Assembly: GCF_028747785.1 (NCBI RefSeq)
Contig: NZ_CP118158.1
Coordinates: 1,240,001 to 1,304,000, forward strand
Direction: 5' to 3'
DNA length: 64,000 nt
DNA from: Halosimplex aquaticum
GTDB taxonomy: Archaea; Halobacteriota; Halobacteria; Halobacteriales; Haloarculaceae
The notes beneath the pieces were generated by a model, which saw only the letters and a list, made by a program, of their open reading frames with translations, did no database searches and had not been told where the DNA came from. Both the position numbers and the translations under genes were made by a program. This document shows, one piece after another, positions 33,954 through 41,712 of the stretch; the first letter of the stretch is position 1, and each line of letters opens with the position of its first letter.

Positions 33954-34475
33954 TCAGTAGAAGTCGGTGGCGAACGGCCCGAACGCGCCCGCGACGGCGT
34001 GAGCCAGCGCGGACTCGCGGTCGATGGCGCCGCCGGTCAGCACGCCTGCCGCGCCCTCTCGCTCGCTGATCGCCTCGGTGTCGAGCACGTCGTCCAGTAC
34101 CGGCCCGAGTTCCTCGCCGTCGCGGACCCGCTCGGCGATGCCGTCGGGGAGGCGCAGGCTCGGGCCGCCGCCGCGCTCCAGTCGGTCCCCGTCGCTGACC
34201 GCCGCCCACATGATCAGGTACAGGCCGGGTCGCTCGTCGAACTCGGCCACTCCGCCCTCGATACCGACGCCGTAGGTCGCCTCGGGGTCGGCTTCGAGCG
34301 CCCGTGCCGCGCGGTTCTCCGCCCCGGTCACCGTCTCCGCCTGGCTGATCGGCTGTTCGGAGACGCCCGAGTCGACATCGACGCCCGTCACGTCGGCGTC
34401 GAACAGCGCCGCCGTGGCTCGTTCCGTCGCGCTGACCTTCACCGGATTCGTGCTCCCGACTGCGACGCGTTCCAT
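33954..34475 (-). CDS. Inosine/xanthosine triphosphatase-like protein (YjjX/DUF84)
   Basis: A 173-residue nucleotide-cleansing enzyme. The N-terminal GSTNPVKVSATERA loop is the DUF84 nucleotide-binding signature, and GVGIEGGVAEF is the second conserved strand. YjjX-type proteins hydrolyse ITP/XTP to monophosphates and keep deaminated purines out of nucleic acids. The length is the family norm. ATG at 34473-34475 opens MERVAVGS. It shares the intergenic region with the divergent TFB gene and is convergent with the AglD-like gene. Confidence 0.9.
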   Translation of the reverse strand: MERVAVGSTNPVKVSATERATAALFDADVTGVDVDSGVSEQPISQAETVTGAENRAARALEADPEATYGVGIEGGVAEFDERPGLYLIMWAAVSDGDRLERGGGPSLRLPDGIAERVRDGEELGPVLDDVLDTEAISEREGAAGVLTGGAIDRESALAHAVAGAFGPFATDFY

Positions 34476-34644
34476 GCCCGAACGCTCTCGTCACCGACCG
34501 CTTGGCCGTTTCGCTCTCGGTTCGGGCCACGTCCCACGGCAGGTACATAAAGCGGTAACTAACTGGCGTGGAAAGCGTTCACATGCTCACCGAAATCCCG
34601 CCTCGATACAGTTTCGGTCCGATCGCGAACGTGAGACCGACAGA

Positions 34645-34654
34645 TTTATAAAAA
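34645..34654 (+). promoter_or_regulatory. TATA box of the TFB gene
   Basis: TTTATAAAAA is the best TATA box in the window. It lies 87 nt before the ATG at 34737, so with a usual start-site spacing of 25-28 nt the mRNA would have a leader of about 60 nt, unlike most promoters here, which look leaderless. A second, weaker TATA-like site, TACATAAAG, lies near 34544-34552; read on the minus strand it could serve the YjjX-like gene. Confidence 0.65.
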
Positions 34655-34736
34655 TTTCTCCGAATGGTTGTCTCACCATCGGACGCGTCCGGGATTTTTG
34701 CGGCGTTCCCGACCCGGATGAGTACGCCCCAGAGCT

Positions 34737-35705
34737 ATGAGCGACTCTCGAATCAGAACCCAGCGGACGGACGAACAGGAAGACGAACAGACCGACGAGC
34801 GAACCCACCAGTCGTGCCCGGAGTGTAGCGGTGCCCTCGTCGTGGACGACGAGCGCGGCGAGACGGTCTGCGAGGACTGCGGCCTCGTCGTCGAGACCGA
34901 CGAGATCGACCGCGGTCCCGAGTGGCGCGCCTTCGACGCCAGCGAGAAAGACGAGAAGTCCCGTGTCGGCGCGCCGACGACGAACATGATGCACGACAAG
35001 GGCCTCTCGACGAACATCGACTGGCGCGACCAGGACGCCTACGGGAACTCGCTGAACTCGAACCAGCGCCAGAAGATGCAGCGCCTACGGAAGTGGAACG
35101 AGCGCTTCCGCACCCGCGACTCGAAAGAGCGCAACCTCAAACAAGCGCTCGGCGAGATCGACCGGATGGCCTCGGCGCTCGGCCTGCCCGAGAACGTCCG
35201 CGAGACGGCGTCGGTCATCTACCGCCGCGCGCTGGACGAGAACCTCCTGCCCGGCCGCTCCATCGAGGGCGTCTCGACGGCGTCGGTCTACGCCGCGGCC
35301 CGCCAGGCGGGCGTCCCCCGTAGCCTCGACGAGATCAACGAGGTCTCCCGCGTCGAGAAGTCGGAGATCGCTCGCACGTACCGCTACGTCATCCGCGAAC
35401 TCGGCCTCGAAGTCGCGCCCGCCGACCCCGAGAGCTACGTCCCGCGGTTCGCCTCCTCGCTGGAGATGTCCGACGAGGCCGAGCACCGCGCTCGAACGCT
35501 CCTCCAGAACGCCAAGGAGCAGGGCGTCCACTCCGGCAAGTCGCCCGTCGGCCTCGCCGCCGCGGCCGTCTACGCCGCCGCCCTGCTCACGAACGAGAAG
35601 ACGACCCAGGCCGCGGTCTCCGAGGTGGCCGACATCTCCGAGGTCACCATCCGGAATCGCTACCACGAACTGCTGGAGGCCGAGCAGGGCCTCCCGGTGG
35701 CCTGA
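34737..35705 (+). CDS. tfb: Transcription initiation factor IIB (TFB)
   Basis: A 322-residue TFIIB homologue. The N-terminal zinc ribbon has CPECSG at residues 23-26 and CEDCGLVV about 20 residues on. The B-finger/linker region (EKSRVGAPTTNMMHDKGLSTNI) follows, then two cyclin repeats (about 115-210 and 215-310), including the BRE-recognising helix-turn-helix VSEVADISEVTIRNRYHEL. The first 20 residues are a charged, Gln/Glu/Asp-rich extension. TFB recruits RNA polymerase to TBP-TATA complexes. Haloarchaea carry several TFBs; which paralogue this is cannot be told from sequence alone. Confidence 0.97.
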   Translation: MSDSRIRTQRTDEQEDEQTDERTHQSCPECSGALVVDDERGETVCEDCGLVVETDEIDRGPEWRAFDASEKDEKSRVGAPTTNMMHDKGLSTNIDWRDQDAYGNSLNSNQRQKMQRLRKWNERFRTRDSKERNLKQALGEIDRMASALGLPENVRETASVIYRRALDENLLPGRSIEGVSTASVYAAARQAGVPRSLDEINEVSRVEKSEIARTYRYVIRELGLEVAPADPESYVPRFASSLEMSDEAEHRARTLLQNAKEQGVHSGKSPVGLAAAAVYAAALLTNEKTTQAAVSEVADISEVTIRNRYHELLEAEQGLPVA

Positions 35706-35852
35706 CGGGGACGTCGCCCGCGACCGCCTGTCCTCCCGATCCGGGACCGGGCCGCCGACTCGGACCCGACAGCTCCTGATCGACCCCGACGAGCGACGCG
35801 TCGGTCCGCCTCGAAGCGCGTTCGAGAATCAGGCCTGATAACCGCGCAGGTA

Positions 35853-35860
35853 CGCTTAAT
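35853..35860 (+). promoter_or_regulatory. TATA-like box of the transducer gene
   Basis: CGCTTAAT lies about 28 nt before the ATG at 35885, a spacing that would give a leaderless transcript. Confidence 0.45.
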
Positions 35861-35884
35861 TCGCTCGCTTCCGGCGGTACGCAC

Positions 35885-36793
35885 ATGGCTTCCGAATCCG
35901 GCGATCTCGCCTCCGATACACTCGACGTCTCCGACGAGGCGGGAGACATGACGATAGATGAACTGGGGACCGCGATCGACGAGCTCTTGCGGGCCTCCGA
36001 GAGCGTCTCCGGCAGTTCACAGCAGATCAGCGAACTCGCGAACGAGCAGTCCGAGACGATGCGGGAGGTCGCGGCGGAGATCTCAAACCTCAGCGCGACC
36101 GTCGAAGAGGTCGCCTCCAGCGCGAGCCAGGTCCGTCAGGTCAGCACCGAGGCGCGCGACCTCGCCGACGACGGCCGCGAGATGGCCGACGACGCCATCG
36201 ACGCGATGGAAGCCGTCGACGAGGCCAACACGGAGGTCTCCGACGACGTCGAGCAACTGCGCGACCGCATCGACGAGATCGACGACATCGTCGAAGTGAT
36301 CAACGACATCGCCGACCAGACGAACATGCTGGCGCTGAACGCCTCGATCGAGGCGGCACGGGCCGGCGAGGCCGGCGAGGGGTTCGCCGTCGTCGCCGAC
36401 GAGGTCAAGAGCCTCGCCGAGGAGTCCCAGCAGAACGCCACGGAGATCGAACAGCTCGTCTCGAACATCAAGAGCGACACCGAGAGCACCGTCGAGAGCA
36501 TCGACCACGCGAACGAGCAGGTCGAAGAGGGGATCGAACAGGTCGACGACACCGTCGACGTGCTCCGGGAGATCGACGCGGCCGTCGAGGAGGCCGCCCA
36601 GGGCGCCCAGGAGGTCGCGAGCGCTACCGACGAGCAGGCCGCCTCGACCGAGGAGGTCGCCTCGATGGTCGACCAGACCGCCGACAGCGCCGAGGAGGTC
36701 GCCAGCGAGATCGAACGCATCGCCGCGGCCAACCAGCAGCAGACCGCGCAGATCACCGAGATCCAGGACCTCGTCCGCGACCTCGACTCGTAG
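35885..36793 (+). CDS. Soluble methyl-accepting chemotaxis protein without sensor domain
   Basis: A 302-residue all-helical signalling protein. It lacks membrane helices and any ligand-binding module. The MCP hairpin is intact: the highly conserved tip is [43 protein letters not shown] (about residues 140-182), flanked by long coiled coils with heptad periodicity. Adaptation-type Glu/Gln pairs are present (for example [23 protein letters not shown]). It should interact with CheA/CheW. The first 20 residues are a charged, disordered N-terminus. It would have to receive input through a partner protein or sense an intracellular signal directly. Confidence 0.93.
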   Translation: MASESGDLASDTLDVSDEAGDMTIDELGTAIDELLRASESVSGSSQQISELANEQSETMREVAAEISNLSATVEEVASSASQVRQVSTEARDLADDGREMADDAIDAMEAVDEANTEVSDDVEQLRDRIDEIDDIVEVINDIADQTNMLALNASIEAARAGEAGEGFAVVADEVKSLAEESQQNATEIEQLVSNIKSDTESTVESIDHANEQVEEGIEQVDDTVDVLREIDAAVEEAAQGAQEVASATDEQAASTEEVASMVDQTADSAEEVASEIERIAAANQQQTAQITEIQDLVRDLDS

Positions 36794-36879
36794 GCCGAGT
36801 CGCGGGCGACCCGGTGACCCGCGCCGACCGGCCGGCGCGGATCCGGACGCTTTTTTCTCGCCTCGCCGAACGACCGGAC

Positions 36880-37590
36880 ATGGACATCGATTTCTCGTCG
36901 TTCGTGCTCGCGGCCGCGACCGCGGACCTGAGCGACGAACCGCACGCGCGCGACCACGCCGACGCCGTCGAGTTCCGCCTGGACATGGCGAGCGACCCGC
37001 TCGACGCGCTCGCGGCCTACGACGGCGACCTGCCGCTGATCGCGACCAACCGACCGACCTGGGAGGGCGGCGAGGCGGCGGACGGCGAGGACCGCCTCGA
37101 CGCGCTCCGGACGGCCGCCGCGCACGATGCGGTCGCCGCGATCGACGTCGAACTGGCGGCGCTGGAAGACGGTGACGCGACCGACGTCGTCGACTACGCC
37201 CGCGACCGCGGGACGGCGGTCGTCGTCTCGACCCACGACTTCGCGGAGACGCCCCATCGCGACACGATGCGGGAGCTGCTCGCCGAGGCGAGCCGCTGGG
37301 GCGACGTGGCGAAACTCGCCGTCACCGCCGAGGGCGCCGGCGACGTGCTCGACCTGCTCGGGGCGACGTGGGACGCGACGACCGCCGGCGAGACGGTCGC
37401 GACGATGGCGATGGGCGAAGCCGGCCGCCACTCCCGGGCCGTCGCACCGCTGTACGGCTCGCGCATCGGGTACGCGCCGGTCGACCCCGCCGACGCGACC
37501 GCGCCCGGGCAGTACGACCTCGCGACGCTGTCGGGGCTCGTCGACCGCCTGCGGAGCGAGCGGCCGAAAGCCGGGGAGTCGGAAGCTTAA
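36880..37590 (+). CDS. aroD: 3-dehydroquinate dehydratase, type I
   Basis: A 236-residue type I dehydroquinase, the third step of the shikimate pathway (3-dehydroquinate to 3-dehydroshikimate). The Schiff-base Lys lies in DVAKLAVTA, the catalytic His in VVSTHDF, and the substrate-binding EFRLDM at the N-terminus is typical. The C-terminal strand APLYGSRIGYAPVDP completes the barrel. The ATG at 36880 opens MDIDFSSFVLAAATADL; the longer frame from 36814 is unconserved. The preceding enzyme in the pathway, DHQ synthase II, is encoded 3 kb downstream on the other strand. Confidence 0.95.
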   Translation: MDIDFSSFVLAAATADLSDEPHARDHADAVEFRLDMASDPLDALAAYDGDLPLIATNRPTWEGGEAADGEDRLDALRTAAAHDAVAAIDVELAALEDGDATDVVDYARDRGTAVVVSTHDFAETPHRDTMRELLAEASRWGDVAKLAVTAEGAGDVLDLLGATWDATTAGETVATMAMGEAGRHSRAVAPLYGSRIGYAPVDPADATAPGQYDLATLSGLVDRLRSERPKAGESEA

Positions 37591-37623
37591 CAACGCGGGA
37601 CGACCGAAATCGGGCAACTAACA

Positions 37624-38049
37624 GTGAGTACTCGGAACAACACACGGCCGTGGCTGGCGGTCGTCCTCGCTTTCCTCTACCCCGGGCTCGGGCACGTCTA
37701 TCTCCGCGAGTGGCTCCGCGCGCTCGTCTGGTTTTTCCTCAACGTGACGAGCTTCGCCCTCCTGATGGACGAGGAGGCGATGCCCGAGACGACCAGCCTC
37801 GACGCCCTCTTCCGCGCCGCCGAGAACATCCCGCCGGAGGCCGCGCTCGCGCTCGTCTCCATCACCGTCTTCAGCATGATCGACGCCTACTGGATGGCCA
37901 AGCGCCAGAACCGCGACGCCGCCGTCCAGGAGGGGACGACCTGTCCGAACTGCGGCCGGGACGTCGACCCGGACATCGACTTCTGCCACTGGTGCACCGA
38001 GCGCATCGCCCCCGAATCGGAGTCCGAGGACTCCGGGTCCGGCGTCTGA
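37624..38049 (+). CDS. Membrane protein with C-terminal zinc ribbon, DUF7575-like
   Basis: A 141-residue protein. Two or three membrane helices lie near residues 9-55 and 76-92, including the PWLAVVLAFLYPGLGHVYLREW segment, typical of TM2-like or YjbF-like small membrane proteins. A zinc ribbon follows (CPNCGRDVDPDIDFCHWC), with four Cys near residues 102-123. The last 15 residues are acidic. From memory the arrangement matches haloarchaeal DUF7575. The start is GTG at 37624. It follows aroD with a gap of 33 nt and may be co-transcribed. Confidence 0.8.
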   Translation: MSTRNNTRPWLAVVLAFLYPGLGHVYLREWLRALVWFFLNVTSFALLMDEEAMPETTSLDALFRAAENIPPEAALALVSITVFSMIDAYWMAKRQNRDAAVQEGTTCPNCGRDVDPDIDFCHWCTERIAPESESEDSGSGV

Positions 38050-38079
38050 ATCGCGGAGTCGACCTCGCCGGACGAGGGG

Positions 38080-39120
38080 TCACCCCGTCGGCGTCCGCTC
38101 GTTCGTCGGCCCGCTCACGACCTCGTCGTAGAGCGTGATCAGCTGTTCGCCCACGGCGTCGAGCGTGAACTGTTCGGTGGTCGCCGCGGCGTTCGCGCCG
38201 ATCCGCTCGCGCTCGTCGGCGTCCTCGCAGAGCCGGGCGATGGCGTCCGCGAAGTCCGTCGCCGTCGCGCACTTGCGACAGTCCTCGCCGTCGTCCAGCC
38301 ACTCGTAGGTCGGGATGTCGCGGATGACGGGCGGCTTCCCGCAGTGCATCGCCTCCAGTAGCGCCATCCCCTCGTTCTCATTTTTCGACGGCCAGAAGAA
38401 CACGTCGCCGGCCGCGGGCGCGCCCCGCGGGTCCTCGATGTACCCGGTAAAGGTGCAGTTCTCGGGCGAGTACTCGACGAGCTTTCGCGTCTCGCGGGGC
38501 TGGAGGAACCTGTCGAGTCGGCCGCCGGTGGGGTTGAGGTAGCCGAACCAGGCGAAGTCGTACTCCGGGAGCGCCCGGGCCGTCTCGACGAACGTCCGCA
38601 GACCCTTGCGCTTGATGACGTGGCCGAACATGAAGACGACCGGCGGCTCCAGATCGTACCGGTCCAGGTACTCCTCGCGGAGGGCCGGGTCGTCCCAGCC
38701 GGCGAAGCGCTCGTGGTCGAACCCGTTGGAGATGACCGTCGACGGGGTGTCGGTGTACTCGGCGATCACCTCCTGGTTGTGCTCTGAGGGACAGATCAGG
38801 TGGTCGGCGAGGCCGTAGGCGTACGCGAGATAGGGTCGCAGGGGTTTGGCGAGCGCGTTCGAGAAGACGAAGCTGTCCCGGAAGTCCGCGGCCGTGTTGT
38901 GGGTGTGAAAGAGGACGGGGATCCCGCGCCGGCGGGCGCGCTTGGCGTAGTAGAGAGAGCGCGGGCCGGCGTTGTTGAGGTGGAGCAGGTCGACGTCGAG
39001 GGAGGGGTCGGTGGTGTAGTCGATGTCGTGCTCGTCGAGGATCGCACGCTGGTTGTTGACTGACTGGGCGAACCCGCCGGTGACGACGCCCTCGCCCTCG
39101 AAGTAGTGGCTGACCCTCAT
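38080..39120 (-). CDS. Family 4 glycosyltransferase
   Basis: A 346-residue GT-B glycosyltransferase. The N-terminal Rossmann half opens MRVSHYFEGEGVVTGG (start at 39118-39120), and the C-terminal half has the family E-x7-E motif in ENEGMALLEAMHCGKPP. The acceptor could be lipid, protein or another glycan; related haloarchaeal enzymes make glycolipids or S-layer glycans. The gene overlaps the stop of the upstream winged-helix gene by 4 nt, making it the third gene of a tightly packed operon with two DNA-binding proteins. Confidence 0.9.
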   Translation of the reverse strand: MRVSHYFEGEGVVTGGFAQSVNNQRAILDEHDIDYTTDPSLDVDLLHLNNAGPRSLYYAKRARRRGIPVLFHTHNTAADFRDSFVFSNALAKPLRPYLAYAYGLADHLICPSEHNQEVIAEYTDTPSTVISNGFDHERFAGWDDPALREEYLDRYDLEPPVVFMFGHVIKRKGLRTFVETARALPEYDFAWFGYLNPTGGRLDRFLQPRETRKLVEYSPENCTFTGYIEDPRGAPAAGDVFFWPSKNENEGMALLEAMHCGKPPVIRDIPTYEWLDDGEDCRKCATATDFADAIARLCEDADERERIGANAAATTEQFTLDAVGEQLITLYDEVVSGPTNERTPTG

Positions 39121-39449
39121 AGCAGGCTCGCCACCGCTCGTCCGGACTCGGTCAGGGCGTAGCCGTCGTCGGTCTTCGCGACGAGGTCGCCGCGGAGTCG
39201 GTCGAGGTGGTAGTTGAACTGGCCGGAGTCGGTCACGTCCACCCGCGTGCGCAGGTCCGAGAAGCGCACCGTCTCCTCGTCGGCGTCGGCGAGCGCCGCG
39301 AGGATGCGCACCCGCGTCTCGTTGCTGAGGAGCGTGAACGTGTCCGACACCGCCGCCGGGTCCGCGCGCTCGTCGCCATCCGCGCCGACGACCCCGCGCG
39401 CATCGTCGCGCTCGCCGGGCGCGTCTCCGCCGTTCGCCTGTTCACTCAT
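39117..39449 (-). CDS. Winged-helix (ArsR-like) regulator
   Basis: A 110-residue protein. A disordered acidic N-terminus (about 35 residues) precedes a winged helix: SDTFTLLSNETRVRILAALADADEE, FSDLRTRVDVTDSGQFNYHLDRLRGDLV (recognition helix), and KTDDGYALTESGRAV (wing). This is the pattern of haloarchaeal ArsR-type regulators. It overlaps the RHH gene upstream by 8 nt and the glycosyltransferase downstream by 4 nt. Start is the second Met of the MM pair, at 39449, although 39452 is also possible. Confidence 0.85.
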   Translation of the reverse strand: MSEQANGGDAPGERDDARGVVGADGDERADPAAVSDTFTLLSNETRVRILAALADADEETVRFSDLRTRVDVTDSGQFNYHLDRLRGDLVAKTDDGYALTESGRAVASLL

Positions 39450-40173
39450 CATCGAAGAGCACCTCCGGGATCCCGACGTCGGAGACGACCGGCGCCCCGT
39501 CGTCGTCGCGGCGCCAGGCGATGGCCGGACCGACCTCGTAGGCCTCCTCGCTGTCGAACGACAGCGTCGCCGTCCCGCCGCGGGCGAGGTGTTCGTTTAT
39601 CGCCTGGCGGGTCTCGCGGTCGAAGCGGTTCATCCCGGCGACCGACTTGCCCCCGCGGACGGCGACGACCTCGAAGTCGAGACCGCCGCGGCTCGTCTCC
39701 AGGCGGACGCGCAGCGGCACCCGGTAGCGCGGGTCGTCGCCGGTCACGTCGTCGAATCGGAGGACGGCGTCCTCCGCGCGTTCGAGCTCCGTCATCTCGC
39801 GTTCGAGGCCCGCGCCCGCCGTCTCGACCGACTCCATCGACGCGCGGAGCGACTCGCGGACCTGGTCGTGGACCTGTCCCTTGATCTCCTCGACCATCGC
39901 ACCGATGGAGTCGCCGTGGTCGACCGAGCCGGAACCGAACTCGACGTTGACGTCGTGGCCGTGGTGACCGCGCCGGTCGTCCGCCGCGCGGCGGTCCCCC
40001 TCTCGGCCGGGGCTCGCGCCGGGCGGCTGTGGCTCTCCCGGTCGCTCCTCGGGCACCTCGCGTAACCCGCGGTGGAGCACCTCCTCCCAGGAGAGGTCGA
40101 GTTCGCGCTTGCGGGCCTTCATCCGCTCGAAGACCTCGTCGTCGTCGATAGTGATCCGCACCTCTCTCGCCAT
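39442..40173 (-). CDS. Ribbon-helix-helix-like protein, DUF7120-like
   Basis: A 243-residue protein. Residues 1-38 have ribbon-helix-helix (CopG/Arc) character: MAREVRITIDDDEVFERMKARKRELDLSWEEVLHRGL, with the strand RITID and two helices. A disordered charged linker with HH and Pro/Gly follows (about 40-90), then a coiled region VEEIKGQVHDQVRESLRASMESVETAGAG, and a beta-rich C-terminal domain (RYRVPLRVRLETSRGGLDFEVVAVRGG). From memory it matches haloarchaeal DUF7120. The ATG at 40171-40173 is 29 nt after a TATA-like box. It heads the three-gene operon. Confidence 0.8.
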   Translation of the reverse strand: MAREVRITIDDDEVFERMKARKRELDLSWEEVLHRGLREVPEERPGEPQPPGASPGREGDRRAADDRRGHHGHDVNVEFGSGSVDHGDSIGAMVEEIKGQVHDQVRESLRASMESVETAGAGLEREMTELERAEDAVLRFDDVTGDDPRYRVPLRVRLETSRGGLDFEVVAVRGGKSVAGMNRFDRETRQAINEHLARGGTATLSFDSEEAYEVGPAIAWRRDDDGAPVVSDVGIPEVLFDDE

Positions 40174-40176
40174 GAC

Positions 40177-40279
40177 GTGAGTTCTAGCAGATGATGTACT
40201 TAAATCTTTGCGCTGCAACTCACATCGGACTCACAAACCGAGCCGTTTCGACGCGCACTGACAGCTCAGATGTGAGTCC
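40177..40279. promoter_or_regulatory. Cluster of ACTCAC motifs around the RHH operon promoter
   Basis: The hexamer ACTCAC occurs four times: plus strand at 40218-40223 and 40229-40234 (11 bp apart), and inverted at 40177-40182 and 40272-40277. The outer arms extend to ACTCACAT (40218-40225) against ATGTGAGT (40270-40277), and GGACTCAC (40227-40234) against GTGAGTCC (40272-40279). The promoter's TATA-like box lies between two copies, at 40198-40206. The set surrounds the start of the RHH/winged-helix/glycosyltransferase operon (start at 40173) and may be its operator. Not verified. Confidence 0.5.
40198..40206 (-). promoter_or_regulatory. TATA-like box of the RHH operon
   Basis: Read on the minus strand ATTTAAGTA is centred about 29 nt before the ATG at 40173, a spacing consistent with a leaderless transcript. 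It is flanked by the ACTCAC copies. Confidence 0.55.
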
Positions 40280-40346
40280 GAGGCGGGGAACGGAGAGACA
40301 GTACCGGGAGAAACTGGGAGAGCCGACGGTAGAGCGCGCGGCCGCG

Positions 40347-41522
40347 TTACTGCTCGATGATGCTCTCTTCGATGGCCTCGCCGAAGTGGCGGGCCTTGTC
40401 GCCGTAGTAGACGAGCACGTCGTCGCCTTCTTCGAGGTCGGTGACGGCTTTGCGGCCATCGGACGTGGCGACCTTGATCGTCTCGGCGTTCTGCAGCAGC
40501 GTCTCGATGCGGTCGACGCCCTCGTCGGTCTCGACCTCGGCGCTGACCCGGAACATCGGCCGCTTCTCGATCTTGACGCGGCCGACGATGGCCTCGCGCG
40601 TGCGGCCCTCGGTGTCGACGACCTGCACCTCGTCGCCGCTCCGGAGCTCCGAGAGGTACTTCGTCCCGCCGTCGGGCGTGCGGACGTACGCGTGGACGGC
40701 CCCGGCGTTCACCCGGAAGGGGCGGGAGGCGACGTAGGGCGACTCGGCGGTCTCGGCGTGAACGAAGAAGAGACCGCGGGACATCGACCCGACGAGCATC
40801 CCCTCGTCGTGTTCCATGAGGTTGCCGGTATCGATGCAGACGCGGTCGGCCGAGCCGGTCTGTTCGATCTCCTGGATCTCGGCCTCGACGAGGTCGACCT
40901 GCTCGCGGCCCATCTCGTCGCGCACCTCGACGGTCTTGCGGATCTCGTCCAGATCGTCGGTGTCAAGCAGGACCGAGTCCGCGCCGATTTCCAGCGTCTC
41001 GTAGGCCGTGCGGGCTTCCTCGGCGGTCGTGACGCCGGCGACCAGGTTCGTCTCGTCGCCGATGCGGGCGATGAGATTTTCGAGCGGGATGATCTGCCAG
41101 TCCTCGCCGACGACGATGGTGTAGTCGGCCGCCGTGGCGACTTCCTCGGCGAACTCCTCGTAGCGCTGGTCGAAGATGCGGACGTAGCCAGCCGTCGCCT
41201 TGCCGTCCTGGCGGAGGACGGACAGATCCGCAGAGCCCGAGAGGTCGCCGGGGATGTCCATCGACCCGTCGCCCTCGCCGTCTTTGCCGACGACGGCGAT
41301 GTCGGGTTCGTCCTCCTCGTCGGCCTCGGCGTCCATGACGTGCACGTCGCCGTTGGTGAACGCCGCGACGTCGACGGCGCCGAGGTCGCGGACCCGCTCG
41401 ACGTCCTGCTCGTCGACGAGGACCCAGTCGACGCCCGCTTCGAGTCCGGCGGTGATCCGCCGCTTGCGCTCGTCCCAGTCGCCGACCTCGTCGTCGGCCT
41501 TCAGCCACACTTGCCGTGTCAT
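40347..41522 (-). CDS. aroB: 3-dehydroquinate synthase II
   Basis: A 391-residue archaeal-type DHQ synthase (AroB' family, distinct from bacterial AroB). Opening MTRQVWLKADDEVGDW, the central GADSVLLDTDDLDEI and CIDTGNLMEHDEGMLVGSMSRGLFFVHAE, and the C-terminal beta-rich region are diagnostic. The enzyme makes 3-dehydroquinate from 2-amino-3,7-dideoxy-D-threo-hept-6-ulosonate in an NAD-dependent deamination, in the archaeal shikimate route. The start at 41520-41522 gives MTRQVW. AroD, the next step, is encoded at 36880. Confidence 0.95.
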   Translation of the reverse strand: MTRQVWLKADDEVGDWDERKRRITAGLEAGVDWVLVDEQDVERVRDLGAVDVAAFTNGDVHVMDAEADEEDEPDIAVVGKDGEGDGSMDIPGDLSGSADLSVLRQDGKATAGYVRIFDQRYEEFAEEVATAADYTIVVGEDWQIIPLENLIARIGDETNLVAGVTTAEEARTAYETLEIGADSVLLDTDDLDEIRKTVEVRDEMGREQVDLVEAEIQEIEQTGSADRVCIDTGNLMEHDEGMLVGSMSRGLFFVHAETAESPYVASRPFRVNAGAVHAYVRTPDGGTKYLSELRSGDEVQVVDTEGRTREAIVGRVKIEKRPMFRVSAEVETDEGVDRIETLLQNAETIKVATSDGRKAVTDLEEGDDVLVYYGDKARHFGEAIEESIIEQ

Positions 41523-41680
41523 TGTACCCACGGTCGCTCCGGTCTGATTTGAACGTGGCGGAACCGGCGCTATCGGTGATCCGCGTCAGACGCTCGGCCG
41601 TCAACCGCGCGAGAGCGGCCGTCTACGGCCGGGACGCGAGGCAGTGTGGTGGCGTATCGTCGCTCGTCCACAGGGGTTCC

Positions 41681-41690
41681 ATTTATTATT
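41681..41690 (+). promoter_or_regulatory. TATA-like box of the universal stress protein gene
   Basis: ATTTATTATT is centred 27 nt before the ATG at 41713, so the transcript probably starts at the ATG itself (leaderless). It also supports 41713 over the longer open frame from 41644. Confidence 0.6.
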
Positions 41691-41712
41691 CCCCGAGAGA
41701 GACCACTGTTCG

